A DNA stretch of 32,465 nt. It comes from Bifidobacterium breve (GTDB lineage Bacteria > Actinomycetota > Acidimicrobiia > Acidimicrobiales > Ilumatobacteraceae). The DNA is taken from positions 1 through 32,465 of the forward strand of contig CAMDLK010000016.1 in the NCBI GenBank assembly GCA_945901725.1. The letters are read 5' to 3'. The notes beneath the pieces are model-generated. The model made no database searches. It worked only from the letters and a program-made list of their open reading frames with translations, and had not been told where the DNA came from. A program made the position numbers and the translations under genes. Position 1 is the stretch's first letter, and every line of letters starts with the position of its first letter. Shown piece by piece: positions 15,797-23,414 of this stretch.

Positions 15797-17014
15797 TTAC
15801 TTTCTGTTACGAATTTGATTATCAATCACGACGCCGCCATATACAACAATTCTGTCGGGGGGCCCCATCGCAATCGACTCTCGAAGGTTAGTCGCTGGTA
15901 TCGCCGTGAAATTTGCGGGTTCCCCAACTGCCATAGAACTGTTGAGGCCGTGAACTGCCTTATGCGAATTCGATGAGATCATTTGAATAGCTTGATAAGC
16001 GGTCGAGTGCGCTGAGATCATGAGAAGTGAGGCGATTTCTAAAGGGTCGCCACGGCCGACCAAGTTGAAAGGATCCTGCAAGTTGTCTGCTCCGGCCGCT
16101 ACAACGACGCCGGCCTGTTGCAACCTGTGGATAGGCGCGATTGCTCGGGCTGGGTTAGTTGATACGCCACGTTCTTGAAGAAACAGATTTGTCTGTGGCA
16201 ACGCTGTGACGGTGATTCCGGCTGTTGCTACCTTTGCGGCAATTCGGTCGATGTCGTTTTCCGACCTTGTGGACAATGAAACGCAATGGCTCGCATTCAT
16301 TTGGTGTGAGACACCGTCTCGAATCACGACATCTGCCAGATGTTCTAAATCGCTTGAGTCTGAGCGCATGTTTTCATCTGCATGCAAATCGAGAGGCAGT
16401 TGTGCATCGATAGCGAGTGAAAGGAGGTATTCAACTGCACCGCGGGGGTCAGGGTCGAGGTGCGGACACCCTCCGATGACATCAACACCGACTGAAATTG
16501 CGTCGCGTGCGAGTGCCTGGCGTTCTTTGCCCGCTGTTCCCGTCACTGGCCATTCCAAAAGCATGGCAACCTGAATGTCCATAAAATGCGCGCAGTTTTT
16601 CTTTACTTCTAACAACGCGTGTACGGAAGAAAGGCCCCCTGAAATTGTGGTGTCTGCATGTGTTCTGATTGATGTCACGCCATTTTGGGACATCAGATTC
16701 ACGGCTCGCGTTGCGCGTTCCACTAAATCTTCGTGAGTGATGGTTCCTCGAACTTGTTCAAGGCCGCGAATGGCCCCCATGAGGTCACCGGCTGGATTTG
16801 AGATTCGATCAGCTAAAAAGGCTTTGTCGAGGTGAGCATGCGGTTCAACAAAAGATGATGACAGAACGTAACCATTCAAATTGACCTTCTGATTGCTCAC
16901 AACTGGTGAACTACCTGTTGGACCAATCCAAGCGATAGTGCCATGGTCTGTCGCTACATCGACAATTGAACCATCAATCAGTTGAGCATTTGTAAAAAGG
17001 GTTGATGACGTCAC
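15797..17014 (-). CDS. Cytosine-deaminase-like amidohydrolase
   Basis: A 405-residue enzyme of the metal-dependent amidohydrolase superfamily, closest in motif pattern to the CodA group. Metal ligands expected are His59 and His61 in FVEPHAHLDK, the His in LDLHADE, the His in ASHCVSL, and the Asp in GADNLQDPF, which matches the GHDDVFDPW region of CodA. It probably deaminates or hydrolyses a ring C-N bond of an imported heterocycle, but cytosine itself is unproven. I use GTG 17014, 7 bases after the upstream gene's stop, because the longer frame to 17074 would overlap that gene and adds residues unlike the family. It is second in the minus-strand operon. Confidence 0.82.
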   Translation of the reverse strand: MTSSTLFTNAQLIDGSIVDVATDHGTIAWIGPTGSSPVVSNQKVNLNGYVLSSSFVEPHAHLDKAFLADRISNPAGDLMGAIRGLEQVRGTITHEDLVERATRAVNLMSQNGVTSIRTHADTTISGGLSSVHALLEVKKNCAHFMDIQVAMLLEWPVTGTAGKERQALARDAISVGVDVIGGCPHLDPDPRGAVEYLLSLAIDAQLPLDLHADENMRSDSSDLEHLADVVIRDGVSHQMNASHCVSLSTRSENDIDRIAAKVATAGITVTALPQTNLFLQERGVSTNPARAIAPIHRLQQAGVVVAAGADNLQDPFNLVGRGDPLEIASLLMISAHSTAYQAIQMISSNSHKAVHGLNSSMAVGEPANFTAIPATNLRESIAMGPPDRIVVYGGVVIDNQIRNRK

Positions 17015-17021
17015 TATGGAC

Positions 17022-18215
17022 TTACACCAACGGCGACAAGGAAGGTAATGGTCGGCGGTCCATGGTTTCGCCAAGCTTTGGCATTACTTCTTCGGCAACC
17101 ATGTGTAACTGGTCTTTCATCTCTTGTCGAGTGAGTCCTGGCAAGTCAAAAAAGATAATGAGGTGTTTGAGGTTAAGAAGATCTCGCCAGAAACCAATGG
17201 TGTCAACAACGTCGTCGACAGACCCAATGGCCTGAATCTTTTGGTCTATTGATTCCTGAACTGTTGGACAATGATCGAATGCAACTTTTGAACCATCTGC
17301 GTTGCGATAACTTGCGAATCTGCCGTACGGAGCAAGGAACCGGCAGAACTCGTCATGTCCAGGCTTGCCCTTCTTCATGGCTGCTTCACGTGTTTTACCG
17401 ACATGCACATTCAGAACGAGGCAACGATCTTCTCCGGGTGCTACTGGTTTACCCATGTCGTCGCGAATCGCGGCGAATCTATTCCATTTATCTAATTGGC
17501 TGTCAGCGTTCTGAAGCCAGTACACAGCTTTGTGGCCTGCACGGGGAACGTACTCGATTGTCTCTGGTGAAGTAACTGGTTGAAAAATGTCGATACTTCT
17601 CTGAGGACGAGGTATGAGTGTGAGGTCATCAACGTTTGAACCACGATCTGGAATATCTTCAGCCGGCAACGTGAAATGTTCGCCTTTGAATGAGAAACGT
17701 TCATTGGTCCACGCGCGCTTGATGATTTCCAGTGACTCTTCAAAGATTTGTCGGTTGATTCTGTCGTGCTCGGCTGACATGTCGTTGTCGCCGGAAGCAA
17801 CAACGGTTCCAAGTGGCCATGCTTCACGCGGCACAGTGCCTCGACCGACTCCAAATTCCATTCGTCCACCAGTGATGATGTCCGCAATTGCGAAATCTTC
17901 CGCAAGACGAAGTGGATTCCATTGTGGAACAACATTGAACATCTGTCCCAGTCTCAAGTTCTTAGTTTGGCTTGCGAGATGTTGGCCAAAAAGAATCAAA
18001 TTAGGAAGAACTTCGTAACCCTCGTATTGAAAGTGGTGTTCTGTGAGCCACATGGTGTCGAATCCAAGTGAGTCTGCGGTGCGAGCCCACTCGACAAGGT
18101 TTCGGTAGCACTCAATGACTGCGTCATTGTCGTATCGGCGCGATGTCGGGGTGATTGAGTCGTCCCCAGCGTCTGGCATTGGTACTGTGCAGAAAAAATT
18201 GGTGTCAACTCGCAT
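17022..18215 (-). CDS. LLM-class flavin-dependent oxidoreductase (bacterial-luciferase-like)
   Basis: A 397-residue luciferase-like monooxygenase/oxidoreductase with a TIM-barrel fold using FMN or F420. Recognisable parts are the first strand around MRVDTNFFCT, then SLGFDTMWLTEHHFQYEGYEVLPNL, LRLGQMFNVVPQWNPLRLAED and GGRMEFGVGRGTVPREAWPLG. The cofactor and substrate cannot be decided. As the first gene of the operon containing an amidohydrolase and an ABC importer, it may oxidise or open the imported compound, in the general manner of RutA, SsuD or EDTA/NTA monooxygenases. It is not obviously RutA by sequence. The ATG at 18215 has no Shine-Dalgarno site but a TAATTT 6 nt upstream. Confidence 0.82.
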   Translation of the reverse strand: MRVDTNFFCTVPMPDAGDDSITPTSRRYDNDAVIECYRNLVEWARTADSLGFDTMWLTEHHFQYEGYEVLPNLILFGQHLASQTKNLRLGQMFNVVPQWNPLRLAEDFAIADIITGGRMEFGVGRGTVPREAWPLGTVVASGDNDMSAEHDRINRQIFEESLEIIKRAWTNERFSFKGEHFTLPAEDIPDRGSNVDDLTLIPRPQRSIDIFQPVTSPETIEYVPRAGHKAVYWLQNADSQLDKWNRFAAIRDDMGKPVAPGEDRCLVLNVHVGKTREAAMKKGKPGHDEFCRFLAPYGRFASYRNADGSKVAFDHCPTVQESIDQKIQAIGSVDDVVDTIGFWRDLLNLKHLIIFFDLPGLTRQEMKDQLHMVAEEVMPKLGETMDRRPLPSLSPLV

Positions 18216-18221
18216 GAGTCC

Positions 18222-18227
18222 AAATTA
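18222..18227 (-). promoter_or_regulatory. Predicted -10 element (TAATTT) of the LLM-ABC operon
   Basis: Read on the minus strand, TAATTT is followed by exactly 6 nt and then the ATG at 18215. No Shine-Dalgarno sequence is present, so the operon message is probably leaderless at its first gene. Confidence 0.5.
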
Positions 18228-18279
18228 GCCCACTAAGCCGTTTTCTTTGTACTCGCTGAGTTAACTAGTTGTTAAGTGT

Positions 18280-19041
18280 TCACCATAAATGGCGGGCCGT
18301 AAAGACGTCCTTCAGTGCTCTTGTGTCATCGCTCATAATGCCGTCCACACCCAAGTCAAGTAACCGGCCAATTTCCAGTGGATCATCAATAGTCCACACA
18401 TGAACCTGCAGACCAAGTTGATGTGCTCGAGCAATACTTCGGCGTGTGACCACTGGTAGCGGCCCCTGGCGAACCGGCACCTGAGCAACGAGTGCATTCC
18501 TAGATGGATTGAGCGGAATGCCTGTAGTGCTGCTCAACACAAGGCGTGCAACTTCTTGTGGTCCCATTGACGTGCAAAGTCCTGAACCTAATTCAGTTCG
18601 GATATAACGGAGACGTTTGTCGCTAAAACTTCCGACACAAATGCGCTCGATGCAGTTTGTTCGACGGATTGTCTCAATCAGAGGCTGCATTGCTGCATCT
18701 GACTTGCAGTCGATGTTGATGCGTACATTTGGCCATGTAGAAAGCAGATCGTCGAGTAGTGGAATCGGATCCGAGCCATCTATCCGCGCCGTCGAGAGTG
18801 TTTGCCAATCAGTTTCCTCAATGCGCCAAGGTTTGCCACATGTGCGCTGAAGGTCGTTGTCATGGAATGCGACTAGCTTGCCATCGCTGGTTGCATGAAC
18901 ATCTGTCTCTATGTAGCGATAGCCAAGATTGACCGCATCGTCAAAAGCACGAAGCGTGTTCTCTGGAGCTGCAGAAGTTCCTCCGCGGTGGGCGAAAGCT
19001 ATTGGTGTTGTGTTGTCGAGATACGGATGGCGAACGACCAT
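18280..19041 (-). CDS. Glycerophosphodiester phosphodiesterase
   Basis: A 253-residue GDPD-family enzyme hydrolysing glycerophosphodiesters to sn-glycerol-3-phosphate and an alcohol. The TIM-barrel catalytic motifs are AHRGGTSAAPENTLRAF near residue 17, ETDVHATSDGKLVAFHDNDLQRT near residue 44 (Glu and Asp metal ligands, second catalytic His), and INIDCKSD, where the usual Glu of the ExK motif is Asp. The end has VHVWTIDDP and GVDGIMSDD. No signal peptide is seen, so it is cytosolic. Its ATG shares a base with the stop of the acyl-CoA ligase gene (TAATG), so the two are cotranscribed. Confidence 0.9.
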   Translation of the reverse strand: MVVRHPYLDNTTPIAFAHRGGTSAAPENTLRAFDDAVNLGYRYIETDVHATSDGKLVAFHDNDLQRTCGKPWRIEETDWQTLSTARIDGSDPIPLLDDLLSTWPNVRINIDCKSDAAMQPLIETIRRTNCIERICVGSFSDKRLRYIRTELGSGLCTSMGPQEVARLVLSSTTGIPLNPSRNALVAQVPVRQGPLPVVTRRSIARAHQLGLQVHVWTIDDPLEIGRLLDLGVDGIMSDDTRALKDVFTARHLW

Positions 19042-20597
19042 TAGATAGATCGCCCGGCAGCCTTCCAGTACTCGTCCTTCAAAAGACGCTTGTACAACTT
19101 GCCGGTCGGATGGCGAGGCAATTCCGGCCTGAAGTCAACTGTGCGAGGGCACTTGATATCTGCCAAATGTGTTTTGCAGAAGGCAATTAGTTCTTTTGCA
19201 AGTGCATCAGCCTCTTCTGGAGATGCGGGCATTGTTACTGGTTGTACAACAGCCTTCACTTCTTCGCCGAAGTCATCGTTTGGAACTCCAAAGACCGCAA
19301 TGTCAATTACCTTCGGGTGGTTGACGAGAATATTCTCTGCTTCTTGTGGGTAGATGTTCACGCCACCAGAAATGATCATGAATGCTTTTCTGTCTGTTAG
19401 GTACAGGAAATTATCTTTATCTAGATAGCCAACGTCACCAAGAGTTGACCATCCGCGACCCTTAGGGTCACGCGATGCTTTCGTCTTCTCTGGGTCATTG
19501 TGATACTCGAAACTAGCGCTTCCTTCAAAAAAGATGGTGCCTGATTCGCCTTGAGGAAGTTCTTCGCCATTCTCGTCACAGATATGCACGATTCCTTGAA
19601 TTGCTGTTCCGACGGACCCGGGATGTGCAAGCCACATTTCGCTATTGCAGTACACAAAACCGTTGCCCTCTGTACCTGCGTAGTACTCGTGAATAATTGG
19701 CCCCCACCACGCAATCATGGCCTTCTTCGTTTCAATTGGGCAGGGAGCTGCAGCATGGATTGCAACTTTGAAATTTGAAACGTCGTACTTGTCTCTGATA
19801 GCTGGCTCAAGTTTCAACATTCGAATAAACATTGTTGGAACAAGTTGCGTATGGGTTGCTTTGTATTGCTCTGCATACTTCAAATACATCTCGGCATCAA
19901 AGTGTTCCATCACTACTGTTGTTCCGCCAGAAGCATGAACTGACATGTTGAAACGCAAAGGTGCTGCGTGATACAGCGGTGCAGGTGACAGATAAATCAT
20001 TCCTGGCTGAAACTGGTACAAGCCTTCGGTGAGCGCGGTAGCGAGACCTGCTGAGGTTCCGAGTGGCGTTCCAGGAAACGGACGGGTAATTCCTTTAGGC
20101 ATTCCTGTTGTTCCACTTGAGTACAACATGTCTGTTCCGTCGACCATGTTTTCGAGTGGGGTTGTAGATGCAGCGTCAACGGTTGACTCAAAAGAGTCGT
20201 AACCATCTATGGTTCCGTCGAGCATCAGGCGAAGGTGAACATTTGGAATGTCGTTCGCGATTTCAAGCGCTTGATCAGCTTTATACTTAGAGGTGATAAA
20301 GGCCTTTGCTTGGCAGTCGTTCAAGATGTACGTCAGTTCAGCCCTCGTAAGGCGACTTGAGCATGCTGTGTATACAACGCCGGCGTAGTGGCAACCCCAA
20401 ATGACTTCTAAGTACCTGCTGTGATTCTCCATACAAATAGCAACGTGGTCTCCAGGTTGCAAACCTCCAGCATGTAAAACATTGCTGAGGCGAATAGCCG
20501 CTTCGTGTAATTCAAGAAACGTGGTGATTTTCCCGGTCTCGGCGTGAATGACCGCTGGTCGTTGCGGATGGGTGGCGGCTGTTATTCCTGGGTACAT
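19041..20597 (-). CDS. Acyl-CoA synthetase (AMP-forming, FadD-like)
   Basis: A 518-residue adenylate-forming enzyme activating a carboxylic acid to its CoA ester. Core motifs are YSSGTTGMPKG (A3, ATP loop), YAGTEGNG (A5), STLGDVGYLD (A7), DRKAFMIISGGVNIYPQEAEN (A8 hinge) and HPTGKLYKR with the catalytic Lys (A10). Chain length or aromatic preference cannot be told. The start MYPGITAATHPQRPAVI is a common form in actinobacterial FadD proteins. A GGAGG at 20599-20603 is only 1 nt from the ATG, too close for a ribosome-binding site, while TAGTTT is placed 6 nt away. It is divergent from an acyl-CoA dehydrogenase gene and may feed it substrate. Confidence 0.92.
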   Translation of the reverse strand: MYPGITAATHPQRPAVIHAETGKITTFLELHEAAIRLSNVLHAGGLQPGDHVAICMENHSRYLEVIWGCHYAGVVYTACSSRLTRAELTYILNDCQAKAFITSKYKADQALEIANDIPNVHLRLMLDGTIDGYDSFESTVDAASTTPLENMVDGTDMLYSSGTTGMPKGITRPFPGTPLGTSAGLATALTEGLYQFQPGMIYLSPAPLYHAAPLRFNMSVHASGGTTVVMEHFDAEMYLKYAEQYKATHTQLVPTMFIRMLKLEPAIRDKYDVSNFKVAIHAAAPCPIETKKAMIAWWGPIIHEYYAGTEGNGFVYCNSEMWLAHPGSVGTAIQGIVHICDENGEELPQGESGTIFFEGSASFEYHNDPEKTKASRDPKGRGWSTLGDVGYLDKDNFLYLTDRKAFMIISGGVNIYPQEAENILVNHPKVIDIAVFGVPNDDFGEEVKAVVQPVTMPASPEEADALAKELIAFCKTHLADIKCPRTVDFRPELPRHPTGKLYKRLLKDEYWKAAGRSI

Positions 20598-20603
20598 GCC
20601 TCC

Positions 20604-20609
20604 AAACTA
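20604..20609 (-). promoter_or_regulatory. Predicted -10 element (TAGTTT) for the acyl-CoA synthetase gene
   Basis: On the minus strand TAGTTT is followed by GGAGGC (6 nt) and then the ATG at 20597. A message starting at the ATG would not contain the GGAGG at all, which explains its impossible 1-nt spacing. Confidence 0.5.
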
Positions 20610-20710
20610 ATTCAATGACGGCTGGCACATCGCAGTCCGCTGGCCCTCTGGCTCGCAAGGGGTAATCCGTTGGCGTTACTGTTTCAAATAAGCCATGGGA
20701 AAGGGCCACA

Positions 20711-21913
20711 ATGAGCGCCACAGAAGTCATCAGCAAAGACGAAACCAAAGTTGTTCAACTCGCAGAAGAACTGCTGAAGAAGTTCCCACCCGCAAGCACT
20801 TCGGTAGTGGAATTCCTCGGAGCCCAGTACGACATGGGACTTGCTTGGGTTAACTTCCCAGTTGGTCTTGGTGGACTTGGGATTTCACCGAAGTTCCAAA
20901 AAGCAGTCAACGAAGTGCTGTATGCGGCCGGCGCACCAAACCCTATGTATCGCAACCCAATTGGTCATGGTATGTGTGGGCCTACGGTTGTGGAGTGGGG
21001 CAGTGACGCCCAGAAGAAGCGTTACTTGCGTCCGCTGTTTACGGGAGAAGAGATTTGGTGCCAGTTGTTCTCTGAACCCGGCTCTGGCTCGGACTTTGCA
21101 GGCCTTTCTTCAAAGGGCATTAAAGATGGCGAAGAGTGGATCGCGAACGGTCAAAAAGTCTGGACCACCCTTGCTCATCTTTCACGCTTTGGTTTGCTCG
21201 TGGTGCGCACCGACCCTGAGGCTGTGAAGCATGCAGGACTGACCGCATTTGTAGTCGACATGCAGGCACCAGGAGTCGAAGTTCGCCCCCTGCGCCAAAT
21301 GACTGGTGAAGCTGAATTCAATGAGGTGTACTTCACTGATGTTCGAATTTCTCAGTCTGAGATGCTTGGATCACCAGGTGATGGATGGCGAGTGAGCCTC
21401 ACAACGCTGATGAATGAGCGGGTTTCCATCGGAGGCTCAATGCCTCAGCGTGGCTCCGGTTCCATTGCTTCTGCAGTTAATGCATGGGAAGCACTGCCAG
21501 CAGATCAGCGTGATAGCGCAACGCGTGATGAATTGATGAAACTTTGGATTCGTGCCGAAGTTCTACGTCTGACAAACATTCGTGCCAACGCGACACGCAA
21601 GATGGGAACACCTGGACCCGAAGGCTCTATCGGCAAGATGGCTGGTGCGGACCTAAATAAAGAAACATATGCGTTTGCAGTAAACCTTCAAGGTGCAAAT
21701 GGAATGCTGTACGGATCGTACGCAATGAACCGCCCCGAAACGGCGATGGCGTTTGACGGTATTCAAAAAGCTTTCTTGCGTTCGCGCGCAAACACCATCG
21801 AAGGTGGAACCACTGAAGTGATGAAGAATATTCTCGGTGAGCGCGTGTTGGGATTGCCTGGCGACGTTCGCGTTGATCGTGAAATCGCGTGGAACAAAGT
21901 CGCGCGCAACTAA
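20711..21913 (+). CDS. Acyl-CoA dehydrogenase
   Basis: A 400-residue FAD-dependent acyl-CoA dehydrogenase introducing a 2,3 double bond in an acyl-CoA. It shows CQLFSEPGSGSDFAGLSSKG (flavin and substrate contacts), NGQKVWTTLAHLSRFGLLVVRT, GDGWRVSLTTLMNER, and at the C-terminus IEGGTTEVMKNILGERVLGLP, in which Glu364 is the predicted catalytic base. The substrate is unknown. AAGGG at 20701-20705 lies 5 nt before the ATG, so this gene is led by a normal ribosome-binding site, unlike its divergent neighbour, with 113 bases between the starts. Pairing with an acyl-CoA ligase suggests an acid-breakdown module. Confidence 0.92.
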   Translation: MSATEVISKDETKVVQLAEELLKKFPPASTSVVEFLGAQYDMGLAWVNFPVGLGGLGISPKFQKAVNEVLYAAGAPNPMYRNPIGHGMCGPTVVEWGSDAQKKRYLRPLFTGEEIWCQLFSEPGSGSDFAGLSSKGIKDGEEWIANGQKVWTTLAHLSRFGLLVVRTDPEAVKHAGLTAFVVDMQAPGVEVRPLRQMTGEAEFNEVYFTDVRISQSEMLGSPGDGWRVSLTTLMNERVSIGGSMPQRGSGSIASAVNAWEALPADQRDSATRDELMKLWIRAEVLRLTNIRANATRKMGTPGPEGSIGKMAGADLNKETYAFAVNLQGANGMLYGSYAMNRPETAMAFDGIQKAFLRSRANTIEGGTTEVMKNILGERVLGLPGDVRVDREIAWNKVARN

Positions 21914-21923
21914 TCGTTATTGG

Positions 21924-22334
21924 TTAGCCCACGTGGGCAAGTAGAACTCCGCAGTAAGCAGCTACGAGTGTGGCAAGAAGCCCAATTGCGCCACCTAATC
22001 CCTTCGCGAGTTTTGATGTGCCGTTGGAATGAATCAAGGTTGCAATCACGGCACCAGCCACCAGCAGCATCTTGACGCCGAACGTAACCATGTATTCGGT
22101 TGATTGATTTGCGGTGTCAGTTGCGGCTAAGCCCCAGGCCCCTGTAAAAACGATCAAAATCATGGCTGGCCAGGCAATAGATGCGTAACCCTTAGCGATA
22201 TTCGTTAATGCTTCCGGATTGGTCTTGCGGAGTTTGGGTACTACGCCCGCCAGTACAACTTGACCTCCGAGCCAAACGCACACAGCGAGAAGGTGGAGAT
22301 AGGTACGAAGAGAGTTCAGGGTGGGCTGGATCAT
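21924..22334 (-). CDS. Four-helix membrane protein, CopD-like
   Basis: A 136-residue integral membrane protein with four hydrophobic segments at about residues 10-32, 50-70, 80-102 and 112-134. The first helix contains LRTYLHLLAVCVWLGGQVVLAG, with the His-x8-Gly-Gly pattern seen in CopD-like and related small membrane proteins. A copper or haem role is not proven. Its ATG overlaps the ispH stop as ATGA (22331-22334), so it is the second gene of an ispH transcript, and it converges with the acyl-CoA dehydrogenase gene with 10 bases between the stops. Confidence 0.65.
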   Translation of the reverse strand: MIQPTLNSLRTYLHLLAVCVWLGGQVVLAGVVPKLRKTNPEALTNIAKGYASIAWPAMILIVFTGAWGLAATDTANQSTEYMVTFGVKMLLVAGAVIATLIHSNGTSKLAKGLGGAIGLLATLVAAYCGVLLAHVG

Positions 22335-23368
22335 GGCAGTAAGAGTGTCTCAAGAACGGCACTTGCTGCAAGTGCACGGTCGTCCATGCTTGCTGTAGTT
22401 AACAATGGCGCCCCGGCCATGACTGTGATTGCGGTGTCAACCGCCATTTGTAAATCTCTGATGTTGCGTGGAGGCGGAAAGTATTCATCTTCCTCAGTTA
22501 CAAAAATTTCTTCAACACCTTCCGACGGTGCAAGAAATTCAAGAACACCTTGCACTAATTCCTCAGGCGCAGAAGCACCTGCTGTTACGCCTACCGTGCC
22601 GTAGAGGTCTTTCGGAAGTTCTTCAAATGAATTGATGCGGAAAACTTGCTTGCATCCAGCCTCAATTGCTAGCCGTTCGAGTGCACGAGTGTTTGAACTA
22701 TTGGATGAGCCGATAATTACGAAAGCATCGACAGTGCTGGCGATGGATATGAGTGCGGTCTGCCTGTTTGTCGTAGCGAAACATAAATCGCTCTTGCCTG
22801 GTGTCCAAACGTCTGGAAATCTTTCGCGTACGTGAACAGCAATTTCGTTCCATTCTCTGTGCGACAGAGTTGTTTGAGCAAGCATCGCAACATTTGAATC
22901 AAATTGGGGGAGCGCTTCTACTTCTTCTAAAGATTCAACTCTAGAAATAGAAGCAGGTGCGACAGCCATTGTTCCAACTGCTTCTTCGTGCCCTTCATGG
23001 CCGATATAGACGATGTGGTAACCCTTTGCCGCACGCGTTTTAACTTCATGATGCACTTTCGTTACGAGTGGGCACACGGCGTCAACCACATAACTTCCTC
23101 GTGATCGCGCAGCGGCAACTATCTCTGGGGCTGAACCATGTGCCGACAACATGATTGGTGATCCGATCGGAACTTCCTCTATAGAGTCGACAAAAATCAC
23201 GCCTTGTGCGGTGAAGCGGTCGACCACAATCTTGTTGTGAACGATTTCGTGGTAGCAGTACACGGGTTCGTCAAATGAGCGAACCATCCATGCCAGCGCC
23301 TTAATGGCCATTTCTACTCCAGCGCAGAAGCCTCTAGGAGAGGCGAGAAGTACCTTATTGACGGCCAT
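22331..23368 (-). CDS. ispH: 4-hydroxy-3-methylbut-2-enyl diphosphate reductase
   Basis: The 345-residue [4Fe-4S] enzyme forming IPP and DMAPP in the last step of the MEP isoprenoid pathway. The three cluster cysteines are Cys15 in SPRGFCAG, the Cys in DAVCPLV and the Cys in DLCFATTNRQ; the catalytic Glu lies in GHEGHEEAVGTM, and SSNSSNTRAL contacts the diphosphate. The product supplies the polyprenyl carrier used by the DPPR synthase of this window. GGAGG at 23373-23377 lies 4 nt before the ATG, with TAGTCT just upstream. It diverges from the DUF512 gene with only 46 bases between the starts. Confidence 0.95.
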   Translation of the reverse strand: MAVNKVLLASPRGFCAGVEMAIKALAWMVRSFDEPVYCYHEIVHNKIVVDRFTAQGVIFVDSIEEVPIGSPIMLSAHGSAPEIVAAARSRGSYVVDAVCPLVTKVHHEVKTRAAKGYHIVYIGHEGHEEAVGTMAVAPASISRVESLEEVEALPQFDSNVAMLAQTTLSHREWNEIAVHVRERFPDVWTPGKSDLCFATTNRQTALISIASTVDAFVIIGSSNSSNTRALERLAIEAGCKQVFRINSFEELPKDLYGTVGVTAGASAPEELVQGVLEFLAPSEGVEEIFVTEEDEYFPPPRNIRDLQMAVDTAITVMAGAPLLTTASMDDRALAASAVLETLLLP

Positions 23369-23402
23369 ATAACCTCCACAGACTACCGAGAGTGCTCAGC
23401 GG

Positions 23403-23408
23403 TAGCCT
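23403..23408 (+). promoter_or_regulatory. Predicted -10 element (TAGCCT) for the DUF512-der genes
   Basis: TAGCCT is followed by exactly 6 nt and the GTG start at 23415. A minus-strand TAGTCT for ispH lies at 23380-23385, so two promoters would be packed back to back in 46 bases. Confidence 0.45.
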
Positions 23409-23414
23409 GCAGGG

